A stretch of DNA of 64,000 bases from Vanilla planifolia (Eukaryota; Streptophyta; Magnoliopsida; Asparagales; Orchidaceae). Where the stretch lies: NCBI GenBank assembly GCA_023846275.1, contig CM043875.1, positions 42,128,633-42,192,632 of the forward strand, in the 5' to 3' direction. The notes below the pieces were generated by a model. The model had not been told where the DNA came from. It saw nothing but the letters and a program-made list of their open reading frames with translations, and made no database searches. This document shows, piece after piece, positions 27,001 through 38,536 of the stretch; position 1 is the stretch's first letter; the number at the start of each line of letters is the position of its first letter. The translations under genes and the position numbers were made by a program.

Positions 27001-30000
27001 TGGCCTTGCATAACAAACATGACCGAAAAAAATGTAGCTCAGGTAACACAAATGTCAAAGATGAAGGCTATAGCTTTAATACCAAAATTAGTGGAGAACA
27101 ATGAAGGAATGATAGGCTCTAATACCGAAAATAGATAGAAAATGTTAAAGCTCTAATACCACAAATGATAACGAAGGGTATAGCTTTGATACAGAAGCTA
27201 GTGGAGAACAATTAAAGAAAAAATGAGAAAAGGAAAGAAAGGATATCCTATAACTTTCTCTAATAGTGTGCACATATACTAAAAAAACCTTTATGACAAA
27301 GAAATCAAATATCCAAATATCAATTCTCTAAATCTTCATTTCATAAAACTTTTAAATAGCTTACAATAATAATCGATAGACCAAAAGAAAAATAACAAAA
27401 ACACCTCTACTTAAGAAAATGATATAAACATAAAAAAATATATAGAAAAAGATAAAAATATTATATGGGCTTTATGCATGCTTCATTATAACTTAATAAA
27501 ATAAAAAATCCTAAATAATCCAATAAGACACCTGTACAAGCACAATATTAACCTCTTGATATAAATTGTCCAATATCAAAACCAATCAATCTCTCATTCA
27601 AAATGATTCAAACCTTTCTTATTTTTTTGCTTTCACTCATGTATGGTTTGCATACATTGTCTAATCTAATCGCCCCATAATGTGTGCTTGAATCTTCAAG
27701 CTGGTATGGAGATTGTACCACGTTTGCACAAAGTTAAGGCATATTTTATCACTAGTCAAAATAGGATAATTACGTCGAATCTCATGGTTCACCTAGAAAT
27801 CTCCAAATGAGGGTGGATAATACCAATCAAAGATATCCCCACATAGCTTTCTTATGCATAATGCAACCTTGATGCTAGACCAAAATCTCCAACAAGAAAC
27901 TTATGAAATGCCTAACGTAACCATAGCTATGCACTTAAAGGCTGATATCATTAATCTAAGTATTATTTCATTCTTTAGTCTCCTAAGCAACAAGGGTTAA
28001 GAGGTTTAGAGTGAAAGCAAAATAATGATGCCTACTTGAATAGGCATTGTCATTCTGGCACAATAAATTCAGTTGGATGATTTCTTTTTATGATGTCTTT
28101 CCCTCTAAACAGTTGTCAAATTGCTCAATTTTTTTCCTTTTATTTCCTATACAAAATCCTTGTTGTAATTTTACATTTATAAAGTTGTAATTACAATAAA
28201 CAACTTAAGAAATGAATTTTGAGTCTTGCCACCCAACCAGAATGTTAAGCACCTCCAATGCACTACAATGCTAACATAGAAGAACCAGAATTATTTCTGT
28301 TCTGAATGCAGTACACGGTTGATTGAATCACATTTAGTGACAAAGGTCATTCCTCAACATTAAGATACTTTAACCAGTAAGTCAAAAAAAAAAAACTGCT
28401 GCTTTGCCATCAGATTTTATATGCTTTTCAAGTATATTGTATTAATGAAACATAAAAGAAGAATCTAAAAAAAAAAAAAACATTTTTTCTTAAATTACTC
28501 GCCTATTGTTCACCATAAAGCATCCAATAATACTTTTTTTCCTCATTTGTTCAATAATAAAATCTTACATCATAAAAGTAATTTAAGAAATATTTACATA
28601 TTAATAATTCAAGCTCAAGCGGAATTGTTCTTAGCCATCCAAAGTGAGGTCAAGAGTTAGCTTCCTAGCAAAACCACCATTTTGTAACCACTTATATGCC
28701 ATTAACTTCCGCTCAACATTAAAACTCCAATTTTCAGTGAATAACAAAATGTTATTTTGTATCATGGCCAGTACTATCTTAGTACTATAACAACAATAAC
28801 CTGTTGAAATTCTCTAGATTAAATTGATCATTAATTATAGTCATGTTTGCATGCAAAATCCTGCTGATTAAAACAGTATAGTAAGAACTGCTATGAACTA
28901 ACAAACCTGGGGGCCAGTGAAGGCTTCATAAAGTAGTAGTATGTGGACAAAGTTTGATGCATGACATAGTTCCCAGTATACTTAGCGGATCTTGATAAGT
29001 ATATCACAGCTATTACCAAAGGCAAAAGTATACAGACTCCAACAATTCCAAGAAGAAGTATTCCACCAGATGCTCCATCAAAATTTAATAGAAATTCGGG
29101 CAATGCAATCCCCATTTGAAGTCCCTAAAGAACAAACAGATAGTCATGAAATTACTTTCAAGAAAACAAAAATCAAAATAAACCCTATTGCATGTAAATT
29201 ATATGGATTAATAAAACAAGCATCCAACACATGCAAGCAAGCATGTACGTTACAAGAGCAAAGAGGCCTGCAATACCTGCCGACCATCTGGGTGACCATA
29301 CTTCTCATAGTTTTCACGAGATATAGGATCTGTCAAAGCTTGATATGCCTTTGAAATGAACTCCACAAAATATTTGTGAGCCTCTGAAAATAAGTGAGAA
29401 TATAGGTTAGATGAAACATCAGCTAATAATTCCAACATAAACTGTGCCTGAATATCACCAACCTGGATCAGGGTTTTTATCTGGGTGATACAAGATGGAA
29501 AGTTTTCTGTATGCCTTTTTTATTTCTGAATCTGATGCTCCTGGCTCTAAGCCAAGAATGCTGAATGGTTCAAATGGTTGGATCTATTATGCAACAAAAC
29601 ACGGTTCAAATAAGGTGATTAAAAAGATCTAACAGAAGGAATTTAAAAAAGTTCCACTAATTAGCATATGACCTTAAAATAACAAAGAAACCTTCATATA
29701 TGCACAAAATGATTATTAAACCAAGGATAATTAATGCAAGATGCCATTACATCACATCAATGTTTTAGCTTCTTGTGATTGTATTATGTACTAAATTTTG
29801 GTATGGTTGTACCCAAGTGTTTGTACTCTACTTTAGCACGTGTAAGTTTCCATGGTGCATTAAGATATTTATCGTAAGCAAATTAAATGAGATTTAGATG
29901 AACACCATGTGTTCTATTAGTATTTTATTTAGAAGTCTTATATTTTGATCTCATCCTTAGAACACAATCCTAACTAGGAAATTCACACAAAAGAGAATTA

Positions 30001-32956
30001 TGAGGCTTATACCCCACACAAACTACATGCCCAAGATACCTTGGCCCATTTTTTTATTCTTCAATTTCTATTTCTCATTCATTCCAACTATCACCCTTTA
30101 GGCAAATTGATGCTTGAAGAGAACAAACATAATCTTCCCCAACAATCAAAACTTGACATAACCTTTCTTCCCTTTTTTAGTGGCGCTTGATCTTTTCAAT
30201 TGATTTTTCTTTGAACATCTTTTGTCAAAAAAAAGAACATCTTTTTGTCAAGAAGGGACAAGTAAATATCCATGAAGTTGTTCTCCATGTGTAATCTTAT
30301 TATGAAAATTTCAACCAATTTGAAATCAATTTAAGTTTTTCAGATTAGTTCATACGACCAACTAATGAGCCTTAATCAACATCATCTAGATCAACATCCT
30401 CTCAAATGATTCTTTAGTCATTCTAGATGATCATATGGGACAAAATTTTGATCTTTGCAAATGTTCCAACTGTCAACAACCACAACTGTCTCAAAAGATC
30501 ATGGATCATCTCGAAAGGCAAAGGTAGATTACCTAGTACAACTGATTGATTATTTTGGATGACCATAGAGAATTTGAATCATTTATTTCTTCGTGTCTAG
30601 GCCACTTAAGGCCCATAAAGGCCTTTGACTTCTCTGTATGCTGTACTAAGTTATGAATGAAATTCAAGGTTTCTCCCTTTGGCTAATGTGAAGAAGTACT
30701 TTATGTTCTCCCTTTTCAACAACATGATTTGAGAGGTAATTTGTTATGCTTATAATTGTGCAAACTTGTTTCAATGTGATTCAAGCATCCCACAATGACG
30801 TTGGGTTACAAATTTCCTTTGTAATTCATTCTTTTTTATTTTCATATTTTATGCCACTAACATACATATAATGTAATTGTTTTCTTTTATAGAAATTGTC
30901 AATTCTTAGAGCTTTATAGTACTATTCCCTTAGTTGTGTAAGTGATTTGAGAATAAGTAAGCCTACACATATGAGTCATTCAACAAAAAAAAAACAACTC
31001 TAACCAAAGATTTGAAATGGCCTAAAGCATCAAATCCAAGGAATCACCTTCATAAAATCTAAATTTTATCAACATATTCAAAATTTTTTAAAATTTTCAA
31101 GTCCTTGAAATCCATTACATTGATATGCTTCAAAGACCTCCATTTTAGGTCATCCCAATAAGTTTTTAACTTGAAACTTTTCCATCCTTTGAAAAAATCG
31201 CCCATTTTCTAAATGCAATTTGATCCTAGCCTAATTCACCTTGACTATGAAGATAATGTTAAGATCATTATTTAGGCATTATTGCCTTGGAAGTGTTCTC
31301 ATTTTGATTCATACACAATGGGAACACATCCATTACAATCAAGCCGCATGAATTATATCCTAGAATAAAATGAGTCTACCTAAAAAGCATGATAAACTCT
31401 AATAAACTACATCAAAAAATGCTTTCAAACTAAGCCTTTACAATTTTACAAGCTTTTTTCAAACAAAGGTTGAACCATCTTTGTTCACTAAGTGCAAAAA
31501 GTAGAGAATAATGTTTATTTTTTTCGATTTTTCTAGCTGATTGACATGAGAGATGCAAAAGCAAGACACTTGCTGTCAATGTGGATGTGGCCTTTTGTTC
31601 AGTATTAGAGAAAGTGACAACTTCTTTAAGAACAATTAAGAGAAGCAACTCTATTGGGACCTAAAATCTGTTCCAAAGAACCTTTAGATAGAGATATATT
31701 AAATCAAAGATTTAAGCCTATATGTAGAGTTCACCATGACTATATACAACAGTAACATACACTTAATTTTTAATATGGGATTAATTCTAATCTTATTTAA
31801 TACTCTTTCTTCCAAGTACGAGTCTAATTCACATTTTCATAATTCCCTCCTTAACTATGAAATCTTTCAACCAACCAAGTCTAGTGTCACGCCAAATATT
31901 TATACTTTGGTCAATCACTCAAACAAAACTTAAGGGTTCAATGAAGGTTTATCATCATCATCAAGTATTATGTGCACTAAGAACTATTCAACCATATCAT
32001 TGACATAATGTAGGCCACCAAATTTTACTCAACCACAATAGAAGGCTAAAAGATCTATCTTAGACACAAATTGTGCATTAAACACTTGAACCAAACCAAT
32101 CTTTGGTACCACTTATTAATGTGAGTAATATTATGAGGACTCAAAGTTGGACCCAACAAAACCTCAGATGGAAACTCATTAATTCAAAGGCTTAAGCTAT
32201 TAGGTATGTGCAATCTTAATTATGTATTAAAACTTCAAAATAAGACTAATTTTTATCTTCTGCTCAATATGAATAATAAATGCTATGTTACTAAAAAAAA
32301 TAGGTTATTTGCCACTAGTTAATAATATATACTAAACCAAGAAACTACCTTGACATACTTTGGGTAAACATAAAAGTGCAACTTTTTTCAGAATAAGGAT
32401 ATTTTGTATAAAAACAAAAGAAAACAAAATCTTAATTAGGTTTTGTTATTATAATCCTCTCAAGGAGACATCAACAGAGTAAAAAAAATTAAGAATGGGA
32501 ATGAAGGGATCATGCTCTTAAACAAAAGGTGTTGTAATCTACCTCACGATTTGTATGCTTAATGTAATAAATAAGAACAGCCATAATGATCCATAGCAGC
32601 AGAATTGTCAGATTATTGCAAGTTGAGAGGTTAGAGATCTGCACAAGAAAGAAAAGTAGTGAAGAAAAATCATAGCAGCAACACAGAAATGCTTAAGTCT
32701 TATTTTTTTTCATGCCTGTCAGTGTTCCCAAACACAAAACTAAAAGGCACAAGATGAAATAGGTATTTACCCGACTTAATATGGATCTTCTATACTTTCC
32801 AGAAAGTGAACATTCAGAACATTGGCAATGGATTGTCTTTGTTTTTCTTGTTACAGCACGGGATAACCTAACCACTGTGTAAGGCACTACCGAAAGTGCC
32901 ATCATAGTAAGAATGAATATAGGGAAAAGAGAGCTGTTCTCCTCAGATGTAGCCAT
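9422..32956 (-). CDS. ERDJ2: Sec63/ERdj2-type ER translocon J-protein, 10 coding exons, 679 aa
   Basis: Spliced minus-strand gene. Exons (high to low): 32956-32771, 32638-32543, 29583-29463, 29383-29277, 29124-28907, 25836-25659, 25573-25454, 11375-11289, 10808-10698, 10237-9422. All junctions are GT-AG and the phases sum to an uninterrupted 679-codon frame. Start ATG at 32956 gives [16 protein letters not shown]. Layout: TM1 about residues 9-30, TM2 about 72-90, J domain about 98-165 with HPD at 127-129, TM3 about 190-213, then the Sec63/Brl region, and an acidic tail with a poly-Glu run. Sec63 recruits BiP to the Sec61 channel for protein import into the ER (family knowledge). Length is close to Arabidopsis ERdj2A (about 687 aa by memory). 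Introns 2, 5 and 7 are enlarged (2.96, 3.07 and 14.08 kb) by transposon debris. The gene looks intact. Confidence 0.96.
14431..16620 (+). mobile_element. Solo LTR A (gypsy-type), 2190 bp with 5-bp target duplication CTAAA
   Basis: Starts TGTAACGACTCG and ends GGGCAGGGCATGACG (expected terminal CA decayed to CG). It is flanked on both sides by CTAAA (14426-14430 and 16621-16625), a 5-bp target duplication. It interrupts the Tat-like element. It contains a diverged tandem duplication of about 73 bp at about 15741-15887 and the phrase TATGCTCACTCCTACTTACA near 16300, shared with LTR B. No internal coding region is present, so it formed by LTR-LTR recombination. Confidence 0.8.
16626..18023 (+). 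mobile_element. Tat-like element segment between the two LTRs (RT)
   Basis: Continuous with the host gypsy element on both sides of the LTR insertions. RT motifs appear at 17220-18015: [18 protein letters not shown] remnants of the PFGLKNA box, VYVND-like remnants, and [17 protein letters not shown]. The frame is interrupted repeatedly. 16640-17200 has no clear domain. Confidence 0.6.
18024..20287 (+). mobile_element. LTR B, same family as LTR A, about 2.26 kb, interrupting the Tat RT/RNase H region
   Basis: Starts TGTAATGCCCCAATTTC directly after the RT frame (LRNISE). It shares with LTR A the central motif around AAGCACTGGTTT/AAGCACTAGTTT and the late block TGCTCACTTCCTTACATTATAAGATATGTCA. 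The host RNase H frame resumes at about 20288, which sets the right edge. The right-hand 5 bp do not match GAATT on the left, so the target duplication is lost or the edge is off by some bases. Its 18241-18537 open frame (Lys/Arg/Glu-rich) is non-coding LTR sequence. Confidence 0.65.
21018..21893 (-). mobile_element. 5'-truncated LINE (RNase H end) with 27-nt poly(A), copy 1
   Basis: Plus-strand T27 at 21018-21044 is the poly(A) tail of a minus-strand insert. Upstream on the minus strand an open frame (about 21890-21098) encodes the RNase H-like domain typical of plant L1-type LINEs. It has [36 protein letters not shown], [11 protein letters not shown] and [14 protein letters not shown]. The frame is still open, suggesting a younger insertion than its host. 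It splits the Tat element between its second RNase H and integrase. The first 30 or so codons of the open frame (21985-21894) are host sequence. The left edge is set by the T run, the right edge by the end of LINE similarity (CGCCACCTGG). Confidence 0.85.
23490..23980 (+). repeat. Tandem repeats, unit about 76 bp, in the 3' part of the Tat-like element
   Basis: Two adjacent units (23625-23700 and 23701-23776) share AACCCTAGGCA, CTCAAACAT, GAGCATGGAATAT and CAGATTGTCTCTC. More diverged copies of the AACC(C/T)TAGGC core occur near 23490, 23850 and 23940. Tandem arrays in the 3' untranslated region are a known trait of Tat/Ogre elements. Confidence 0.6.
25903..25927. repeat. (AT)n microsatellite in Sec63 intron 5
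   Basis: Twelve uninterrupted AT dinucleotides, roughly 90 bp from the exon 6 acceptor side. Confidence 0.9.
27069..27214. repeat. Reiterated primer-site-like motif
   Basis: The motif GCTYTRATACC occurs at about 27072, 27116, 27150 and 27183. The first and last copies share the longer context TAGTGGAGAACAAT. The minus strand of each copy resembles the copia primer site TGGTATCAGAGC. No flanking LTR could be confirmed. Confidence 0.45.
29277..29583 (-). CDS. ERDJ2: Sec63/ERdj2 exons 3 and 4 (J domain)
   Basis: Exons 29583-29463 and 29383-29277 with a 79-bp intron between them. Together they encode the J domain: [19 protein letters not shown], then YHPDKNPDP with the HPD tripeptide required to stimulate Hsp70/BiP ATPase, then [16 protein letters not shown] and [11 protein letters not shown]. 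The intron interrupts a Glu codon (G|AG). Confidence 0.97.
29584..32542 (-). other. Sec63 intron 2, 2959 bp
   Basis: Donor GAG|GTAGAT at 32542, acceptor ATAATAG|ATC at 29584. AT-rich. Near 32100 a TTTGGTACCAC stretch (minus GTGGTACCAAA) resembles a retroelement primer site, but no domain supports an element. Confidence 0.85.
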
Positions 32957-33860
32957 TGCTCCACGCAAAGATATTAAAATTGGCTAATATATCTGTAAAA
33001 CAGGTCATAGACAAGAATCATTAACATGAAATAATAGCAGAGCAAAAAAATTGGCAGCATCACTCCTAAATAAGGCTAAAGTTATAATTGAGGTTTGTCA
33101 TTAACAGAATATCAAGATTAGTTTTTCATTACGAACAGACCCGAATTCTAACAGTCCCACAACACCAAACCAACCGATTCTTCAAAACAATCCCGCGATG
33201 CAACGTAAAAGTTGAGTACGCTATCAAAGTGAGGAATGATCAAACGAAGAATAAAAAAATATCCCTAATTAGTCACACGATACTGCTTGTTGCAAAGTAC
33301 ATGAAGCCACCAAAAGGTATGGGATGGCAACACGGTAACTACTACCGCCCGTACATCTATAAATTAGATCTGGGATAAGATGAGAAGAAAATCCCGCTAA
33401 AGCATTCATGATCAGAGCTCAATTGAGGGTATTTTAAAAATAGCACCATATTCCTCGATCAAACGATTCAAATCATCAAAACGCAAGCACCCGAATTCTT
33501 TTTCCTATTCATGATTGTTTTCCTTCGGGTTATATGGCAGTAGTAACCTCAGCAACTTCGGCAGAATAGAATAGGTTACGATCAACAAGACAGAAAGTGC
33601 AAACGATAGGTGATTAGAGAAGATAAGAGTCCTACTTTGTGAACCTTCACCTTGCTCACTGCTACTACAGCCCAATCGATGCCAACAAAAAATCCAACTT
33701 TCGCCAGATCCAAGGAAACAGATTTGATAAATCCTATAAGTTGCTTTACCGGTTTCGTGCAGTTCTACTTGCCCTCCTTTCTGCCGCGGCAGAGAGCCCT
33801 ACTCCATCCCGCCGCAAGCGCGATCATCTAATTTCTTTTTTGTGTTTTTTTTATTCCTTT
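32957..33860 (-). promoter_or_regulatory. Sec63 5' UTR with a probable leader intron, and promoter side
   Basis: Upstream of the ATG at 32956 a plausible acceptor (TTTTACAG at 32993) and donor (GCAAG|GTGAAG, 33650) would define a leader intron of about 658 bp. That would place a non-coding first exon at about 33651-33830, a segment of higher GC with CT-rich minus-strand sequence. This is inferred from splice-site quality only. The open frames read across here (for example 33088-33378 plus) are not supported as genes. Confidence 0.4.
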
Positions 33861-36290
33861 TAAATAATTGTTTTGTCTTTTATCTTATTTTATATATCAA
33901 CCAACTTTTTTTTTTTTTTAAGTTTTTTTATTTTAAATTAAAATATTCAAATAATTAAACTAGGTTTTCCTGATTGCAAAAGAGGCGTAAGCTAATACAA
34001 AAAATCCTTTAAGGAGGATCAAACGAGAAATCATTCAGCAACAGATTAAGAAACGATTTAGGGAGAGGCATACTCCAGCCCCAAACATAATCATCAAAAT
34101 ATGGTGTGAGCCCAGTCAGCAGGGGCGTTGCACTCGAGACGAACATGCGCAATGCGAAGCGCGGCGAGTCTCTGAGCGTGCATAATAGCTGGCAAGAGGA
34201 ATCTCCCCTCGGGCGGACAGTTAATCATGTGGTGCATCTCCAAAACAGCCGAGACCGAGTCCGAATGGATCTCAATGGCGTGAAGCTCAGGAAGATAGCG
34301 TCGAATCGCATCGAGAGCCTCTAATATGGCTTGAAGTTCCATAGCATCACAAGACATAGAAAAAAATTGTTTGCCACCAACGAGTGGGGGCTTGCCCCAT
34401 TGATCTATAATGACGAATCCCACGCCAGATAACTCGTTTCCTGTAGCAGCGTCGCAATTGATCCTGACCCATCCGGCTGGAGAAGGAACCCAAATTGAGG
34501 TATTATGCAGCTCCGGGGAGCTAAAGGAGTTCCGGCTGGGCACAAATGGAGAAGGAGTAGAATATGATATTGCAGCTGTGGCAGCAACTATGACATTGCA
34601 GACAATAGTGCTGCAATCCAGGATGGCGCTATTATTGCTTCTTGAGATTTCTGTTGTCCCAAAGACTTCGAAAGACCGTAGCAATGGTCGCACCATGGAG
34701 CATATCGAATAGGCATCTCGTCCCCGGCGCGGTGGTAGACTCCAAGAAGAACTGAACAGGTTCCAGCGCCCCGTGAACATTAAGCCAACAGCGAAGCACG
34801 TCGGCGGCACCGTGCACCTCCCGCGCACACCAAATTTCTTGCCCGCGCGGGCAGTCCCAAAGAACATGACACAAGGTCTTGGCCATGTCGCACCCCCAAA
34901 CACACTTGTCACGCGTAGCAAGATGTCTGCACGGGAGCCAGACCTGCGTGGGCAACGCGTCATGCGCCAGGCGCCAAAGGAATATGCGGGTTCTTAGCGC
35001 AACTTTGAGTTTCCAAATCCTCTTAAAGCACATGGCGGTGGCTCGAGGACCCATCACACCATCGTTATAAACACCACGAGCCAGGTGCATGTAGGCTTTG
35101 CCAATAGTAGAATCCTCAGCCTCCGTGAAGGAAGAAACCAGGGTATCACTGTGCTTGCGGCTGCGCGGCAGATGCATAACCCTGTCAATGAGTGCATCAC
35201 TTGCCCAAGAGGAGATTCTGTGTCTGTCCCACTGCCTAGCATCGTCGAGACAATCCATCACAAGTGTAGGCCAAGTGGTATCCATATCGATGTAAGTCGG
35301 CTATCACCTAATGGGAAGGATGCCCAACCAATTATTCTCATCGAATCGAGCAACAATGCCATCCCAAATTCTCCAAACAAGGCAGGACAGTGCATCATGC
35401 ATAGTGCCAAAGGTAAACCTGCCAGCATGAGAAGCACGTCGCAGAGTGCGATACGAGTAGCCCGCAGAGAAGTATTTGTGGCGCAGAATATGGATCCATA
35501 TGCAGTCCTCATCCATAATAATTCGTTTACACTGCCTCAATTGGAGCGCGCGTTGCCAAAGGTGCAAGCAATGAATACCAAGGCCTCCCAACTCCTTCGA
35601 CATGATGACCGTCTCCCAATCAACATAGTGCATCGAACTAGTGTTGCTGGTGCCGCACCACAGGAAACGTCTAATTATCTTCTCAATGTGACCTATTTAG
35701 ACCTATAAATTTTAAATACTAATTCTTAATTCAGATTATATGAAGTCAAATCAATATTAAGATTGATTCAAAAAAAATCTCATCTAATTAACATATTTAT
35801 TTTTTATTATCATTAATATTTAGACTCTCTTATCATAATGTTAAAAGCCTTATTTATAACATATGTTTTCAAGCAATCCCTCATCCCCACATAGCCTATA
35901 ACATGCTTTTTTTAGGGTTAAATAAATTTTTTTATCCTCTTTGCTTTCTTTTATTGTTATTTACCAATTGTTATTTTTGCAAAAAAATTATCTTAAATTA
36001 AAATTATCAAATAATTAAATTAGATTATTATGTAATATATTTAGCTCTAATGTCCCCTTATTCAAGTTTTAGTGAGTCAAATACACATCAACATTAATTC
36101 TAACCAAGAGTATTTTATCTAATTAGTATTTTTTTAACTATCACTAGAAATTATATTCTCTTAACATGGCGTTGAGAACTTTATTTAGGATCTATATTAT
36201 CAACGAAATTTATGATATAGATTTATAGGTTTTTTTCATATCCAAATTAATTTTTATTCTTCTTTGCAAGTTTTATGAATACATGGATTT
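33820..36290. repeat. Tandem repeat of about 320 bp, 2-3 diverged units, split by a LINE
   Basis: The block AAATTAAAATATTCAAATAATTAAACTAGG (33936-33965) recurs in diverged form at 35996-36028. AGTCAAATC...TAATTAACATATTTATT (35742-35805) recurs at 36076-36140. Unit 1 is 33820-33965 plus 35687-35880, unit 2 is about 35881-36205, and a partial third unit follows. The LINE sits inside unit 1, which lets the empty site be inferred from unit 2. Confidence 0.55.
33966..35687 (-). mobile_element. 5'-truncated LINE, copy 2 (RT end, zf-RVT, RNase H)
   Basis: Minus-strand order: end of RT (RFLWCGTSN..., then MSKELGGLGIHCL, 35680-35560), the zinc-binding zf-RVT domain (35080-34830: FKRIWKLKVALRTRIFLWRL, CRHLATRDKCVWGC, CHVLWDC), then RNase H (34500-34100: WVRINCDAATGNELSGVGFV, AMELQAILEALDAIRRYLPE, HSDSVSAVLEM). 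Several frameshifts separate these. The 3' end shares AAAAGAGGCGTAAGC-type sequence with LINE copy 1, so both belong to one family. The two copies lie on either side of most of the Sec63 gene, one in it and one just upstream. Confidence 0.88.
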
Positions 36291-36980
36291 AACTCTAATA
36301 TAGATTGGAACGACTTTTAGGATAATTTAGTTATGTGTGTGTATATATGTAAAATTAAGTATTTAAAGATGCTTTAAATATTGTTTCCTTTACAAAGTTT
36401 AATGTCAAGTCTTACACAAGTAAGAATCTATCATTTTTAGATATCTATTAACATGCATTTATATTGATTCATTTTTGTACTAGCATGTAGATTCTATAGC
36501 TTTTATAAAGCTCATAAAAACCCAATTTAGAAATGTGTCACAACACTTGAAGTCTACCAACATTTAAACAGTCATTTGAACTAAAAGTTGATGTCTTAAG
36601 CTATGTCATAATACCTATTTTGATGAAAGGAGGAAGGCTTGTAGCCCATTATTAAAAATTGTTACAAGGGGAACAAATAATTGTCTACCATTTACATCAA
36701 GTAATAAAGTATTTGTTGTATTATCTCTTTAGAAGAAAAAAAAATAATTGTGAATTCAAACCAACTTCTTAAGTATATTTAGAAACAACATAAAATACAA
36801 GTTTAACACGTGAAATGAATTTGCCATACCATTTAGTATTTCAACTAAGTGTTTAAATGCAAGAAAGGGAATCAATATAAATTAGCAAATATGTTCTCAA
36901 AAACACTACTTGTTATATCTTATTTATCTATAATGAGATGCAAGAGAAATAAGTCATAAGATATCTTGAAGACCTAAATT
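36291..36980. other. AT-rich spacer
   Basis: No gene or clear element seen. Confidence 0.4.
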
Positions 36981-37395
36981 TCAAAAGAGTTCTTCGATGA
37001 CCCACAAGCAAGAAAGGATGATCCATCTCACTTCTAGATATGGAGTTCTTCGCGAGTGTGCTCAGGCTCACAGATTCGACATTGCCAATAAGGTATGACC
37101 TCTGTTTTACAGGTTTCCAACACTATGTTGCATGAGTTTTGCTGGACTTGCTATGAGGAGAGGAGAGCAAGAGAGACACAGGAGCAGTTCGGGTTCTTCG
37201 TAGGAAAGAAAGGGAAGGAGTAGCAGCTGAACTGGAGGAAGATAGTTATGGGCAGTTTGGTTTTGGTCGAAAGGCTTGGTTTTATCCGACCGGGGAGACG
37301 GAGCTATGCCAAATGCATTAAACTGCGGGATTAAACTGGCATTTACACGAGCGTAGGACCGACGAGAGTGCCCACTAGTTTAAATTAAATTTATC
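36981..37395 (+). pseudogene. Coding-like GC-rich relic, family not recognised
   Basis: GC jumps relative to the flanks. A plus-strand frame reads MIHLTSRYGVLRECAQAHR FDIANK (37020-37093). A 20-nt GT...AG stretch (GTATGACC...TTTTACAG) follows, and then, in phase, VSNTMLHEFCWTCYEERRAR and onward to GKKGKE-stop (37114-37220). Joined, the two halves look like ordinary protein. The 20-nt gap is far below the minimum plant intron size, so this may be an internally deleted intron. On the minus strand about 109 codons are also free of stops. I do not recognise the family on either strand. Confidence 0.3.
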
Positions 37396-38354
37396 CTCAG
37401 TGGATCTGATTCCAATTAGGCTTATGAGTTCGAGTTTTTAGTAGAAGAGAGAGAAAATTATTAATGAGGAGAGGAAAAAATTAGAAAATAAATAAGAATA
37501 TAATAAAATCATAATAAAATAATAATAAAATACTATAATATGATTAAGAAGTAAAAATTAAGAGAAAATTAAGTTAAAAAAAAAGAAAGTAATTGAGAAA
37601 ACTTGTGAAAGTAATTATTAAGATTAATAATATCATAATCGATGAGAGATCTATTATGTCTAAATAAAAAAAGTGTTAAATAGTTTTAAAAAGGGGGATT
37701 TTGTAATAACTTGTATGTAAGCATGGTACTGTAGGAATTCAAGGATAATCGAAAGTTAGAAAAGATATTATCTTTTAAGATTTAAGTAGACAAAAATGTT
37801 AATTACCAGAATAATATATTAGTAAATAAAAATATGATTTACTTCTTAATTTAAATATTTTAATATGTTAGTTAACATTTATTTTACATTGTTAAATGAT
37901 ATTATTAACTTTGACATTTATAGTAAACAAATATGATAACTACATATAAATACACTAGTAAATTAGAACATTACTTAATTCTTAACATAAATATTTTCAT
38001 ATACTAACACTTGCTTGTTTTATTTTGTTACATTATATTATTAACTTGGGGGTTTATAATAAATAAATTTGATAACTATGATATAAATATACTATTAAAT
38101 TAAAATATATTTTATTTCTTAATTTAAATATTTTCATAAAATAATTATCATTTATGTTATGTCTTTATATAATTATTTAATAGTAATTATTTATGATTTG
38201 AAATGATTTGATTGGAATCATTCAATTATTACTTTTGCATGAATGCTTATATAACATAATTATTTGGCATTTTGTCCACCACAAGATGTTTATTCAGGGA
38301 ATAGTGCATTCGATTATTTTAAATAGAATTAAAGATATTACCTAATAAGGTTAT

Positions 38355-38378
38355 AATATATATATATATATATATATA
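38355..38378. repeat. (TA)n microsatellite
   Basis: Uninterrupted TA run within AT-rich retroelement debris. Confidence 0.85.
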
Positions 38379-38536
38379 AACAATGTTAAGAAAATAATTT
38401 GATTATTTAGATATCTAATATGGTTATTTAGTATAAAAGAAAAAAAGAAATATAATAATTAGTGTTTCTCAGAAATCTTATCCTCATATTATAAAGATCG
38501 AGATACTATTATAGATAACATAAGCTCATATAATAA

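Larger units (their letters stand above)
25837..28906 (-). other. Sec63 intron 5, 3070 bp
   Basis: GT-AG intron linking LAP(S) to KVMDVF. AT-rich. It holds an (AT)n run and, at 27069-27214, four irregular copies of a GCT(C/T)T(A/G)ATAC motif. No coding domain was recognised. Confidence 0.85.

Noticed and set aside
33906..33919. T14 run as the poly(A) tail of LINE copy 2
   Set aside because: The sequence between it and the LINE (33920-33965) is repeated at 35980-36030 without any LINE, so it belongs to the flanking tandem repeat.
35085..35708. 207-aa plus-strand ORF
   Set aside because: Antisense shadow of the LINE zf-RVT/RT region, which has clear domains on the minus strand.
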